Under the pieces are notes generated by a model that was given only the letters and a program-made list of their open reading frames with translations, did not search any database and was not told the origin of the DNA. From the NCBI GenBank assembly GCA_950295325.1, contig OX485804.1, forward strand, positions 62,218,533-62,282,532: a stretch of DNA of 64,000 nt, in the 5' to 3' direction. The stretch comes from Polytrichum commune. Its lineage: Eukaryota; Streptophyta; Polytrichopsida; Polytrichales; Polytrichaceae. Of the stretch, positions 1-10,540 are shown piece after piece. The position numbers and the translations under genes were made by a program. The stretch's first letter is position 1, and each line of letters begins with the position of its first letter.

Positions 1-1561
1 GAAGGAGATAGCGGAAGCGTTCCTCGGTAGGACGGTGAAGAATGCCGTTGTCACAGTCCCGGCCTATTTCAATGATTCTCAAAGGCAAGCGACGAAAGAT
101 GCTGGTGCTATCGCTGGTCTCAATGTCCAGCGCATCATCAACGAGCCTACCGCTGCTGCGATCGCCTATGGTTTGGATAAGAAAGGCCAGTCAACGGGAG
201 AGAAGAATATTCTCATTTTCGATCTCGGTGGTGGCACCTTTGATGTGTCATTGTTGACCATCGAAGAAGGAATTTTCGAGGTGAAGGCGACGGCGGGAGA
301 CACACATCTCGGTGGCGAGGATTTCGACAATAGAGTGGTGAATCATTTTGTTCAGGAATTCAAGAGGAAGTACAAGAAAGATATTACCGGAAATGCCCGG
401 GCTCTTCGTCGGCTGCGCACAGCGGCTGAGAGAGCGAAGAGGACTTTATCAGCAACAGCGCAGACAACCATTGAAATTGACTCATTGTACGAAGGCGTGG
501 ATTTCTACTCCACCATTACGAGGGCCAGATTCGAGGAGTTGAACATGGACCTGTTCCGGAAGTGCATGGAACCTGTGGAGAAATGTCTTCGAGACGCAAA
601 GATGGATAAGAGTTCAGTGCACGAGGTTGTACTCGTAGGCGGTTCTACACGAATTCCTAAAGTGCAAAGCCTTCTTCAGGATTTCTTTAACGGTAAGGAG
701 TTATGTAAGAGTATCAATCCCGATGAGGCAGTTGCATACGGCGCAGCAGTTCAAGCGGCAATTCTTAGTGGCGAAGGCAATCAAAAGGTTCAGGACCTTC
801 TATTGTTAGATGTGACGCCTCTGAGTCTTGGTCTAGAAACTGCGGGCGGTGTTATGACTACATTGATTCCTAGGAACACTACAATTCCGACAAAGAAAGA
901 GCAAGTGTTTTCAACGTACGCCGATAACCAGCCTGGTGTGCTCATTCAAGTGTACGAAGGAGAGAGAGCCAGAACAAGGGATAATAATCTACTAGGTAAA
1001 TTTGAACTCTCAGGCATACCGCCGGCTCCCAGAGGCGTACCGCAAATCAATGTCTGCTTCGACATTGATGCAAACGGAATTTTAAACGTCGCAGCAGAGG
1101 ACAAGACCGCCGGTGTGAAGAACAAGATCACCATCACGAACGACAAGGGAAGGCTGAGCAAAGAGGACATAGAAAAGATGGTGCACGATGCAGAGAGATA
1201 CAAGAACGAAGATGAAGAGGTGAAGAAGAAGGTGGAGGCTAAAAACGGCCTTGAAAATTATGCCTACAACATGAGGAACACTATCAAGGACGACAAGATA
1301 TCCGGCCAACTAAGCAGCGAGGATAAACAGACCCTCGATAAGGCTGTCAATGATGCTATCAACTGGCTGGACACCAATCAGCTCGCCGAGGTGGATGAAT
1401 TTGAGGACAAGCAGAAACAATTAGAGAATATTTGCAATCCTATCATTTCGAGAATGTACCAAGGAGGTGGAGCACCAGGTGGTGCAGGTCCAACACCCGG
1501 TGCTGGTTATGGAGCATCGAACACCGCCGCAGCTGGTCCCACTATTGAAGAGGTCGATTAG
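1..1561 (+). CDS. HSP70: cytosolic HSP70/HSC70 molecular chaperone, 5' end outside window
   Basis: ATP-dependent cytosolic and nuclear chaperone that folds and holds client proteins with J-domain and nucleotide-exchange partners. The reading frame is already open at the left edge: codons from base 2 read [11 protein letters not shown] and run into [20 protein letters not shown], the normal HSP70 order, so the GTG at 35 is not a start and roughly the first 125-130 residues lie outside. 519 residues are visible. Landmarks are the signature [14 protein letters not shown] (about 214-258), [15 protein letters not shown] (about 625-672), the start of the substrate-binding domain at [13 protein letters not shown], an alpha-helical lid, a Gly/Ala/Pro-rich tail, and terminal EEVD (1547-1558). 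EEVD marks the cytosolic class and docks TPR co-chaperones such as HOP and CHIP. No intron interrupts the visible part. Oddity: the usually conserved Cys of RTACERAK is Ala (codon 425-427). No frameshift or internal stop, so the gene looks functional. Confidence 0.97.
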   Translation, partial: KEIAEAFLGRTVKNAVVTVPAYFNDSQRQATKDAGAIAGLNVQRIINEPTAAAIAYGLDKKGQSTGEKNILIFDLGGGTFDVSLLTIEEGIFEVKATAGDTHLGGEDFDNRVVNHFVQEFKRKYKKDITGNARALRRLRTAAERAKRTLSATAQTTIEIDSLYEGVDFYSTITRARFEELNMDLFRKCMEPVEKCLRDAKMDKSSVHEVVLVGGSTRIPKVQSLLQDFFNGKELCKSINPDEAVAYGAAVQAAILSGEGNQKVQDLLLLDVTPLSLGLETAGGVMTTLIPRNTTIPTKKEQVFSTYADNQPGVLIQVYEGERARTRDNNLLGKFELSGIPPAPRGVPQINVCFDIDANGILNVAAEDKTAGVKNKITITNDKGRLSKEDIEKMVHDAERYKNEDEEVKKKVEAKNGLENYAYNMRNTIKDDKISGQLSSEDKQTLDKAVNDAINWLDTNQLAEVDEFEDKQKQLENICNPIISRMYQGGGAPGGAGPTPGAGYGASNTAAAGPTIEEVD

Positions 1562-1712
1562 AAAAGCATTAACAGGTTCCCCGTTTCCAATGTAGTCTAG
1601 GAATTTAGATTTTGGCGGCATCCAATCTCCGATCCAGCCAGATCATTTTTGCACAAATTGATTGCAGCCGCAACGCTGCTCCATAATGATTACAGTAATT
1701 TTTTACTCAACT

Positions 1713-2170
1713 TTTCAAAGATTGTTCCAAGGAAATTTTGATATTACTTTCTGATTACTTCACATTCATATTCACGCCAAGTATAATTTATTGAGCGTTG
1801 TTGTGCTTTCCCTGCAATCCTCCTAGTGCAACAATGTGCATATAGCACACAAGATGGTCATATTCAATTCGAGTTTTTAGTCGTGAAAAAATTTTACTCC
1901 AAGGAAATTTCCACTTGTTGAGTAAAAACTTGTGAATATGAATGTGAAGTAATCAGAAAGTAATATCAAAATTTCCTTGGAACAATCTTTGAAATTTTTT
2001 ACTCCAAGGAAATTTTGATATTACTTTCTGATTACTTCACATTCATATTCACGCCAAGTATAATTTATTGAGCGTTGTTGTGCTTTCCCTGCAATCCTCC
2101 TAGTGCAACAATGTGCATATAGCACACAAGATGGTCATATTCAATTCGAGTTTTTAGTCGTGAAAAAATT
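1713..2170. repeat. direct duplication with an inverted copy between, in HSP70 3' flank
   Basis: Bases 1727-1893 and 2004-2170 look identical by eye (offset 277 bp). Between them, about 1931-1995 is the reverse complement of about 1713-1776. The result is copy, inverted part-copy, copy. The block starts about 150 bp after the HSP70 stop, so it may lie in the 3' UTR or polyadenylation region. It could be a real duplication-inversion, a template-switch product, or an assembly join error. Confidence 0.9.
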
Positions 2171-3469
2171 GCAGATGTGGTGGTAGATAGGGAATTGCTG
2201 TTATTGGATGTTACAGTTGCAACCCTTCACACATATCTTGTCATGATCATTACGAATTTTTCGTAGGTGATGCAGTAGGTAGTTTGTTGTGGCAAAGAAT
2301 GATTGCTCACACTCTCGACCTTCTCATGATCTCCACGAGTAATACCCAGAACACTATTCCAGATTCTGCCGACATCAGATTATGTCTCAACTTCGTTCAA
2401 ATATTGCTGTAGGGAAATGCATTGTTTCTTCCCTTCTCTTCTCACTGGCAAATAACAAACAGGTCGAAGAGTTATAATTACTGACATACTTAAACAAAAA
2501 TTTCGTTTCATAGTCTGGTGAGTTTCATCATCCACTCAACTTTCTCATGGAGCGAGGAACACCGTCATCCACAGGGCTGATTCCAACTCCACCAACGGCA
2601 AGCAACAAACGTGTTGAGAAAGCTGCACAACTTTTAACAGAGTCGGACGCAATCCTTTTTCTCTTTACTGTATACTTTCATATATCCATATCCACCCACT
2701 TTGAGTGGAAGATAGTAGTCGCTCATGGCGGTCATCACAACACAAAATGTTCCCCCCGCGGAAAATGATTTGTGCTCTTTTCCGGACTCTTACAGGGAAG
2801 AATTATCTATCCTCTACAGCAAGCCAGTCTCTCTCTCGCTTCTAGTTCGCTGAGGCCTTAGAACTAGAGCGGAAGAACCCCTCCTCGTTGCAATGGCAGC
2901 GAATCATACCACCCGGAGGGCACCACTCTATCATTTCTATCCTCCAAATACTCCACTCCCTCAGGCAGGAGCTCCCAATCTTTTTTACGTTTTCGTATTT
3001 TCACCTCTTAAAAAGCGAGCTGAATTACGCCATTCTGTACAAAACTTACTCGTTTCCGAGGTGGTGTTAAGTTAGTGGAATCAGATATTAGTTGTAGCGG
3101 TAGCAATCTATCTAGTCGGAGCAGCGAGTTACTATATGTGCAACGCTGCACCGAAGTAATCAAAAGTAGTCTTCATATGTATCATCGTCACCTAGTAAGG
3201 GCCAGTGGTCCCCCTTGAAGCAACTCAAAGCATCATCAGCATCGTCATCTTCATCCTTCGGTTTCTCATCTTTTTCCTAGTTTTCTCTCTTCCCGTGATT
3301 TGCACTGCACAGCCCCTCTCCTGCTCGCTCGAACCCCACGTTGGCGGGATGCATGATGATGTACAAAGCTGATAGGAGTCATTCGAACAGCAAGGGGGAA
3401 GGTTAAGGAGGTGGTTGAAGAACATCATCAGCAAATGGTCGGATGTGTCAGTCTTCTCCGACGATAATG
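2171..3469. other. intergenic DNA between convergent genes; no gene seen
   Basis: This stretch holds the downstream flanks of HSP70 (plus) and of the two-exon gene (minus). Short open frames near 2547-2768 and 2888-3075 lack recognisable domains and overlap one another, so I do not call them. Base composition is less AT-rich than the transposon part to the right. Poly(A) signals cannot be assigned with confidence. Confidence 0.5.
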
Positions 3470-4524
3470 TCACAAGCAGGACAGCCATCTCTCCAAGTGC
3501 TGCTTGTGCTCTGTAAGAAAGATAAGAAAAGAAAATAAAGCATCAGAAGAGGTTGAGAATTACAAGGTTCGAATTCGTCGAGGCATATCCGAAAATAGGT
3601 GGGAAGAAGGAATCTCCATGTCACTCTCTTCCTGATCCACGAGTGATCAGCCCGAAGTACGGAGAAGATTAGGAATGTGCACGAGGATAGGGATAATGCT
3701 CACCGCATTTTAAGATTGAGGCTGCATTCACAGAACCTGTTCAACAAGATAGAAGGAAGGCTGACGATGCTCATAACTAACTAATTACCAAGAGAATTTG
3801 TTCATCTTTTCAGGAAAATCGGAGAGACAGAAGTTGGTAGAATGATCCCGCATTCACAGAGTATTTTTAACAACCTGAAGACGCTCATTAACTAATTACC
3901 AGGAGAATTTACTCATCCTTTCGGGGAAATCGGAGGAAGAGGACTTGGTAAAGTGATGGAGGGCACACCTTCGTGAGATTTCCTTGAGAGATTGGCGAGG
4001 ACGTTGGCCCAGGCAAACGGCTGTGGCTCCTCTTCCAGCTGGAAGGGGGAGCTGGCAGCTGGCTGTGTGGGAGCTGAGCCGTAGCAAGGGACGAGGACGG
4101 CAAAACTGTCTTCGGGATCATTTTCAGTGAAATCCGCGTGGTGAGGCTCAAACCATCCTACGGACCAGTCAGAGTCTTCGGAGTCCGAGCCGGACATGGA
4201 AAATCCATCGTTCGGGACGATGACGACATCGAATTCGGTATCGATTTTCTTTTCGTTCCATTTCTTGGAGGATCTCCTTCGCCTGCCGCCCCGCCTCTTA
4301 ACTGGCCAGCCGGAGGAGAGCTGAGCGGGTGAAGAAGAATCACCGGACGATGCCACTCGTGTACCTCCTCGCCTTCGGAGAGGCAGGTGCTCCACGTTCG
4401 TGTTGTACTGGTGGTGGTGGAAAGTGCGTGTCTCGTGGCCCGGCGGTTGGCTCGAAGCGTGTGCGCCTTCGGAGAATGTTGGCCTTTGAAACAGGCCAGT
4501 TAATGCGACCACCGCAACAGCCAT
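3470..4524 (-). CDS. conserved land-plant protein of unknown function, two exons, 198 aa
   Basis: Function unknown. Exon 1 is 4524 down to 3969 and exon 2 is 3510 down to 3470. The 458-bp intron has GT at 3968-3967 and a good acceptor (pyrimidine tract then TTACAG, ending at 3511). The junction completes codon 186 (G+AG = Glu), giving SHEEHKQHLERWLSCL and a TGA. Without splicing the frame reads on for 18 residues of unrelated Pro/Ser-rich sequence. The ATG at 4524 is the first in frame after a TAA 15 bases upstream. Visible features are a fairly hydrophobic N-terminus (1-18, possibly a targeting peptide, inference), a His-rich stretch near 36-39, a basic cluster at about 76-93, then VVIVPNDG (100-107), DSDWSVGW (117-124), EPH, and SFAVLVPCYG (140-149). 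I recall land-plant proteins sharing the DSDWS-x-GW and SFAVLVPCYG motifs and a C-terminal EQWLSSLQ-like end; none has a function I know. It converges on HSP70. Confidence 0.85.
3511..3968 (-). other. intron of the two-exon gene
   Basis: Boundaries are GAAG|GTGTGC on the donor side and TTTCTTACAG|AGCAC on the acceptor side, read on the minus strand. Phase 1. It was chosen because the join restores a C-terminal motif (ERWLSCL) resembling the end I recall for this family. The intron contains a short imperfect duplication: the phrase around 3722-3800 (cattcacagaacctgtt, then coctions about lattice of acgctcataactaactaattacc) recurs at about 3851-3930. Confidence 0.7.
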
Positions 4525-6257
4525 GAATACTCTATCTTAGATTCTGTAACCCTCGCGTCGGCCACAGCACATGAATAATACTACGATACACAAGCAAGCC
4601 AACGTCCTTGCAATCGATGATGGACCACTTCTTTCTTGACCTTCCTTAGAGCTTGCATGAACCAAAAGAGAAGTGCGCGGAAATAGTGCCGACAAATTGC
4701 ATCAGCACATGGAGCTCAAAAGCGCATGGATATTACGATACACAAGCAAGTACACGTCCTTGAGGAGTGCCGACAAAATTGAATCAGCAGACAGAGCTCC
4801 TATGGACAGACACAGAAGAGAGACGAGGTTGAGAGAAGAGGAAGCAGCTCCAGTGCTTTCGAGTGTCTACTGCCAAAATTTTAGAAAGTTCCTTGTACGA
4901 GTTGTTGTGGAGAGCAGGCGAGAGAATGGAAGGAAGAAGAACTTCCGACCTTTGTTAAGACTAACTTGCTCTACGCCTTCAAAGATTCCACAGACAAAGC
5001 TGTCAAACAGTTGCCTGCTTGCTGTCGGAGACACAGAGAGAGAGAGAGAGAACCAACACGGCTCAGACACGAATTGCAAAAAAAAGTTGAGACGGCCGGC
5101 AAGATGTGAGACGCCACAACTGCTACTTGGGAAGGGGCTCAAAATACTTCCCTTCAAGTTGATCGGAAGTTATTCTCCCCGAATTGACAGAAACTGTAGA
5201 CAACAAAACACGAGATCCCCTGCTCTGAAAACTGAAGGGAATAAAAATGAATTATGTGTCTGCGTCTCCGTCACTCTGAACCTTCTCCAAAATTCTCTTT
5301 TAACTCAAGAATTCTCCAGATGTGGGGAAAAAAAATTCTTCACAGATCGGACCTCAAACATTACCAGCTAGCCAGCAGACGATAACAAGAATTATCTCCA
5401 ACGACACACAAAACTTGCTGTTCGGCACAACCTGAACAGTCGCTCTTACGAGCTTCCTCGGAGATCACTCTTAACCCGAGCCCAGCAACAGATGACAACA
5501 CAGAATGGCAGCAGAGACAAAATTGCTGCGTCAAAGTGTGTGATCAACTGGTGCGACGGGGGTCAAGGTTCGGAAACGGCAACATCAAAACACAAAGATC
5601 CTCGAAGAAACCCGAGGTGTCACAGAGTCCAATTGGGGAGAGTAGAAACACATAACACACAGACGGACAAGCACAAACCAAGTGGAGGTGACGACGACGA
5701 CGACAACGACGATAATGATGATGATGATGTCCGGAGGTGGAGAAGGAGAGGAGAGAGGGAACAGGCAACCCACAACAGTGGGTTTCACCTTCAAGCTTCC
5801 ATAGCCAACAAATGGAGGACACACCAAATGTGTCTCTTCTGTGTGTGCTTCAAAAAACAGCACTTGAAGGAGGTAATCTGTTGAAGTTCCTACTACTACT
5901 ACTACTATTGCTAAGTTTCATAAGTTGACAAGGAAGTTGGTCCTTCCTAATTCCTCCCTCCTTGATCTTCTACTACCTGAAGTTGTTGTGCTGCTTCTGA
6001 GGAGCGTCTCTCTGGAACCTAATCAGTACAGTAGTGTCATAGCCAGTGGTAGGACAACAAAGGTATGAGCGGCAGAGGTGCTCTCTTTATGGGCCACGCG
6101 AACTCCTCGCAGGGAATCATCCCAACGGGAGGATGGGATGGGATGGCGAGGATGGGATGGCGAGGCGAGCTGGCCGCAGGAAGCCATAAGTTAAGGTAAA
6201 ATGCAGTGGCCCCCACTTTCACCATGCTCTCTCTCTTTTGCTCTCTTTTGGCAAAGC
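4525..6257 (-). promoter_or_regulatory. upstream region of the two-exon gene: probable 5' UTR/promoter, rich in simple repeats
   Basis: No gene is called here. Read on the minus strand, the sequence just before the ATG contains CT runs (GA run at 5035-5051 on plus), typical of plant 5' leaders, a GAC/GAT triplet tract (5690-5730), and a TAC/CTA triplet tract near 5890-5910. Two related phrases containing gatacacaagcaag occur near 4587 and 4736, a small direct repeat. The longest plus-strand frame (4673-5371) is antisense to this leader and has low-complexity, basic composition, so I read it as chance. No TATA box can be placed securely. Confidence 0.4.
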
Positions 6258-6283
6258 TGAGTTAGGTTAGGTTAGGTTAGGGT
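6258..6283 (+). repeat. short interstitial TTAGG repeat
   Basis: Four TTAGG units in a row followed by TTAGGGTGG. TTAGG is the arthropod telomere unit and TTTAGGG the usual plant one. This tract is too short to be a telomere and is best read as a microsatellite. Confidence 0.8.
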
Positions 6284-6367
6284 GGCAAGTGACTTCCCAC
6301 TCTTCTACACTGCCACTGGAGAAGTGCCCAACCTCAGTGCCAGTCAAGAGGCTAATGAGACCTGCAC

Positions 6368-6770
6368 GCAGTGATTGGGAAGCATTTTGGGCATAATCGC
6401 TTGAGATTCATGTGTTTGCAAGTCCAACCGGTTACATGTTGACGACATTCTTCGGCTTCCCTTTATTAAATTGGGTATATTCTCTTATAGATTCCTCTGA
6501 AATGATCGGTTATTTCTCAAACTCAACCGGTTATATCATCTGTGACTAACTGCCGGTTCTCCCCGATCATGGCCCTAACCGGCGGTTAACCGCTTGAAGT
6601 TGGAGACTTCAGGAGAATTACCGATCGTTTCAGAGGAATCTATGGGAGAATGTACCTCGAATGAATGAAAGCAAAACCGGAAGATGATGTCAACATGTAA
6701 CCGGTTGGATTTAGAATCACTAGGATCTTGACCGACTCTATATGCCCAAAAATTTCCTGGGCATTGACGA
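6368..6770. mobile_element. fold-back (MITE-like) element, AACCGGTT-rich
   Basis: About 400 bp that pairs with itself. The left arm (6368-6530) and the reverse complement of the right arm (6610-6770) share the block CCAACCGGTTACATGTTGAC, the block AGATTCCTCTGAAA, and the outer phrase TTTTGGGCAT. The roughly 80-bp loop is rich in CCGGTT. No clean target duplication is visible, so the superfamily is open. Related single arms lie at 39095-39320 and 25275-25405. The frame at 6640-6822 is an artefact of the arm. Confidence 0.75.
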
Positions 6771-6777
6771 GTGCACT

Positions 6778-7100
6778 TCTACCGATTAGGTTTACACAAC
6801 GATGCTCTTGTTGCATTAGCAAATCTATGATGAAACATTTGTAAACAACCAGATTGAAAATTGGACCTCCCCTTATTTAGTTATGGTTATCGGAAGTGCA
6901 TGTTTGTTGATTTCTTAATTGGATGTATAGGGTCTCCCAATTGTGTTCATTGTTGAGTGTAGAGTAGTCATCCAGTCTCTTGTAAATATGTGTCTTTGAG
7001 ATGTGTGCTCTTTGATCCTCGTCGAACCAAATACCAATCAAATATAGGGGTTTGAGTAAGAGAACGAGGCACGTAAGACCGATTAACTCTGAACACTTGG
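6778..7100 (+). repeat. dispersed repeat family B, copy 1
   Basis: Shares the phrase TTAGTTATGGTTATCGGAAG, the Leu-like stretch ACCGATTAG at its left side, and an ATATAGGGGTTTGA-like right side with copies at 15070-15250, 45640-45860 (reverse), 51550-51770 (reverse) and 54195-54520. Identity is roughly 70-80 percent by eye. No coding domain or terminal inverted repeat is recognised. It directly abuts the fold-back element on its left. Confidence 0.7.
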
Positions 7101-7114
7101 TCCCCTCCAAGACT

Positions 7115-7530
7115 GTTGCTTATTCGTCTCAAATGACCTCAAGTAGACTAACTCGGGGTCTTTAAAGCTAATTAATTCGGTGTCAAATCAATTGGGAAAA
7201 ACAACCTCCATGGTCGCATATTGTTTCAATTGTTTATGTTGGATGAAGGAGAGATAAACGGTCATATTCGATAACTCCTTGTCTTCTGCGAGGAGAGAGG
7301 CCATTGTCGCACAAGTTATGAGCGAGCGGAAGTTACCTCTCATCCATTCAACATAAAAAAATAAAAATAAAAATCGACTCCCTACAGGTTTGTGAGTGAT
7401 TCATGACTTGGACATGACCTAAGGTCTTTAAAGCTACCTTCGGTGTCAAGTAAACTTTTTCTTTTTTTGAAGTAACATTTGAATTGCGAATTATTTCGAG
7501 AGGTACACTCGTGCACGAAATTTCGTCTCA
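7115..7530. repeat. dispersed repeat family C, copy 1
   Basis: Contains CGTCTCAAATGACCTCAAGT, GGGGTCTTTAAAGCTAATTA and a TATGTTGGATGAAGGAGAG border, repeated in diverged form at 27115-27300, 28260-28440 and 42335-42530. Here a second, inverted-looking border (CTCTCATCCATTCAACATAA, about 7337) follows, and GAGGTACACTCGTGCACGA occurs near 7500. This suggests a fold-back element whose ends read GATGAGAGGTACACTC. Confidence 0.55.
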
Positions 7531-8079
7531 TTGACAAGAACTTATAGAAAATGGTGAGAATCCCATCTCAGTTGGCAACAACTGTAGATGATCTACAAAG
7601 GCTCCACAATGCTCCACGCAACCATTGATGACGATATGTGAGTTAGGTATGGGAAAACAAAAACTAGCCAGTATTGGTTTTTTTTGTGTCATTACAATAT
7701 TATTTTTAAATTGGATGTTGAGATCATTTATAAGTTGTTTACTTGGATATTGATATGTGCCATTGGGGGCAGTGAAACTTGTCCCCTACATGTTCACTTA
7801 GGTAATGCTTTGTGACATCTACCAGAGTGCGAGAGTGAAAACACACAAACTAGTTATACATCCCCGTGGATCTTATTTTTAGCATATGGACCATACTTTG
7901 GCAGCAAAAGGTCCATATCATTCTAATTGAATCCAATAATATGAACTAACAAAATACTTGGGAGGGGTGTGCTTTTACTCCAACCACCCCCTCTCCCTCC
8001 ATATCCGTAGGGTGGTAGATGTTGTGAAAGCGAGATTTAGGTGTCATGAACTGAAATTTAATGCCGAAAAAAAATGTTG
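7531..8079. other. no feature seen
   Basis: AT-rich intergenic sequence without recognisable coding or repeat structure. Confidence 0.4.
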
Positions 8080-8690
8080 CGTTGTTTATTACACATTGAT
8101 TAGAATTATTATTTTTTAAATGGAAAAAAATGTTTATGGGAAATATTGAGGGCCACACTATAAACAAGGAAATCGACACCAAAAATATTGGGGATACTAC
8201 TGTGGGTGCACATTGTAGTCTAACCCACAATATATAACATTGGATGTCTATGTTGTAGGTTGTAATATTTTTATTGGATGGAGAATAATATGCATTTGAC
8301 AAACTTCCAACAAAGTGAAATCCGGTTAATACACGTCCTACCTTGGCAGTTCCGTATCTAACATTCCGATAAAAAAAATTCCAAAAATAAACTTCAACAA
8401 AATTAAAATGCTTTTTTTCTTTAATAAACTTCCTTGCTAAACATCACTTGTCTAAAATTTTGTGAATTATGGTATACTACGAAATAATATGGATGCGGAG
8501 AAATTGACACAAAAAATTCCTTTGAGTATTAGATTCCATGCTATTTTAATAATGTGTGATAGTGTCATTGCAGGCTACACTATATTGCATCAAAGGGTAA
8601 GGCGCACTATAAGTATGCCCACAATTAATTTACCATAAACAAGGTAGCTTAGGGCAAGAAGGGATTATTGCGTGCAATAGTGACTTTCAT
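8080..8690 (+). repeat. dispersed repeat family H, copy 1
   Basis: Matches 42985-43512 in diverged form. Shared phrases include CACACTATAAACAA, ATTGGATGGA(G/A)AATA and a right part with CACTATAAGTATG / CACTACAAGTATG. Short frames on the minus strand of both copies are not conserved as protein. No ends can be defined. Confidence 0.55.
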
Positions 8691-9024
8691 TCATGGAATG
8701 AATACACATGTGTTGGAGGGTAATTTAAGAGATAATTTGGCATCATAATTAGCTTAAAATATTCTAAACTGGTCTAGTAGGGCATCTGCATCACTAAAAA
8801 CTTGTAGGGGGGTAAGCATTTAGCAAGGATGGATGAGAGGTGCACTCATATGCAACAATCCCCTCTCAATATGGAACAACAAGAAGGGCCATGTATACAA
8901 AACCACAACCACACACACAAACTTTTCTTCGGCTTTGTTTTTGATAGTGCATTCACGATGACCACAAACACTACTCATCTACTACACATTGATCATAACA
9001 ACAATTGGTTGGATGTGTGCATAC
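8691..9024. other. mostly unassigned; one border motif of family C
   Basis: At 8827-8870 the border motif GGATGAGAGGTGCACTCATA followed by a CCCTCTC phrase recurs, as at about 28400, 27263 and 42475. It may mark a solo end of family C. Nothing else is recognised. Confidence 0.35.
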
Positions 9025-9062
9025 AAGAAGAAGAAGAAGAAGAAGAAGAAGAAGAAGAAGAA
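9025..9062 (+). repeat. AAG/GAA trinucleotide microsatellite
   Basis: About twelve uninterrupted AAG units. The small open frame running through it (poly-Glu) is a by-product. Confidence 0.95.
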
Positions 9063-9949
9063 TTCCAATCTCCATAGGGGGCCAAAGTGAATAAAGTGTG
9101 TTCATAAAACATCCTTGGCCACGCCCTAAAGTATAATGACAATGGGCGTAGAACTACTTCACCCTTTGCAAGGAGTAGAAAACTATGTTTTGGCCAGTGA
9201 CCTTAGTAGTGACCAATATCCAATATCCTCTAGCAATAGCCAATGGTGTTGTGGTGTAGTTGGTGGGTTTTGTCCGGAGTTGGTCATAAGGGTGAGTTTC
9301 GGTAGTGAGTGGCCACCAGGTCATTGGCTCCTTGTTGGTTGGGAGCATGTGTTTATTCTTTCTTTTGAGTTTGATTCAGGTGGAGCCCATTTGAGTGGTT
9401 TTCAATTGACTTGATACTACTTCATGTATATAGGCAAGAAATGTGGTATTGACCAAAGGCCTCTCTCTAAATGAGCTAAAACCGGCTTGTGCCACTATCA
9501 ATCTATTGTTGTTATTCTTTGGCATGTCATGTGAGATTTTAAATAGGATTGGTAATGTGGGTTGTATAGTTGATGTTTTCCTTTTGACTTGTTGGCCTAT
9601 GTGTATGACTAGATTTTGCATTTAATGTACACTAAATTAATCACCATAAAGTTGCATGAATTTCACATCATGTAATTAGGACCAATTCCACACACCATTA
9701 CACTCCATATATACAAATTAATGTGGCCTACACCATTCATCATCAAACTATGTAAATTGACGTTGCATTCAATGGGTGGAGATCATACGATATGGGATGG
9801 AACACTTGTTACCGGGGTAAACGGTCACAATGAGTACCTAGGGGGAGGATGAGAACATGATTTTTATGTAAAGCTTGGGGATTGAAATATTTTTTAGCCA
9901 AATTAATACCTAAACTATTGAAATTGAATCGGGATGAATCACCAACAAA
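9063..9949. other. no feature seen
   Basis: Several short overlapping frames on both strands (for example 9136-9414) without motifs. No repeat copy found within the window. Confidence 0.4.
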
Positions 9950-10540
9950 CATATATGTGCAAATGATATGTGCAATTAGATAGTGTACACTAATAGGTCG
10001 TCTTTTTACCCATGCATATTATCTTGGGTCAAAATCATATCACAAAATATGTAACTTTTTTTGATTCACCCCTATAGCAAACAAAAAAGAATCTTTGAAT
10101 TTTGTCATCTTGACAATAAATATAGAAACTAGTGTGGAATGTCGACAAATGGCATGGGGCAACTTGTTTGTGGATATTAGTAAATAGAAGGCATGTTTAT
10201 GCACCTCCCCCTCCAGCATGGAAGCAACAACAAACCATAGAGGCCACTTTATTTTGATCAACATGGCACATCAATTTTAATACCACACACCAAACTGCAT
10301 GTATACATGATGATATGTGTATAATTAGGTTGACCAACCTTGTGAATAGGCTGACCCTTTACCCATTCAAATTACCTTGGGTCAAAACCAAATCACAAAA
10401 ACTTTCACCCTTGTTTATTATACGTAGAGCACCACAATACACAAATGGAAATCGTGTCTTTTGTTATTGTGACGACAAAAATTCAAAATAATGTCGAATG
10501 GCAATAATTAGCATGGATTGGCAACCTAATTGCACATATG
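9950..10540 (+). repeat. diverged tandem duplication, period about 345 bp
   Basis: The segment at about 9965-10190 is repeated at about 10310-10535. Shared phrases are TTTACCCATGCATATTATCTTGGGTCAAAA versus TTTACCCATTCAAATTACCTTGGGTCAAAA in part, AATCACAAAA, and GTCGA(A/C)(T/A)AATGGCA. No coding content. Confidence 0.55.

Noticed and set aside
35-1561. HSP70 starting at the GTG at base 35
   Set aside because: Codons upstream of it ([11 protein letters not shown]) are conserved HSP70 sequence in the same frame, so the gene begins outside the window.
3225-3488. 87-residue minus-strand frame
   Set aside because: It overlaps exon 2 of the two-exon gene in another frame and has no motif; it is downstream transcribed sequence at best.
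4673-5371. 232-residue plus-strand frame
   Set aside because: Antisense to the probable leader of the minus-strand gene, basic and low-complexity, without domain or conserved motif.
5492-5928. Asp-rich and Leu-rich frames on both strands
   Set aside because: Produced by GAC/GAT and CTA triplet tracts.
8829-9077. 82-residue frame with poly-Glu tail
   Set aside because: The tail is the AAG microsatellite and the rest is a repeat-border sequence.
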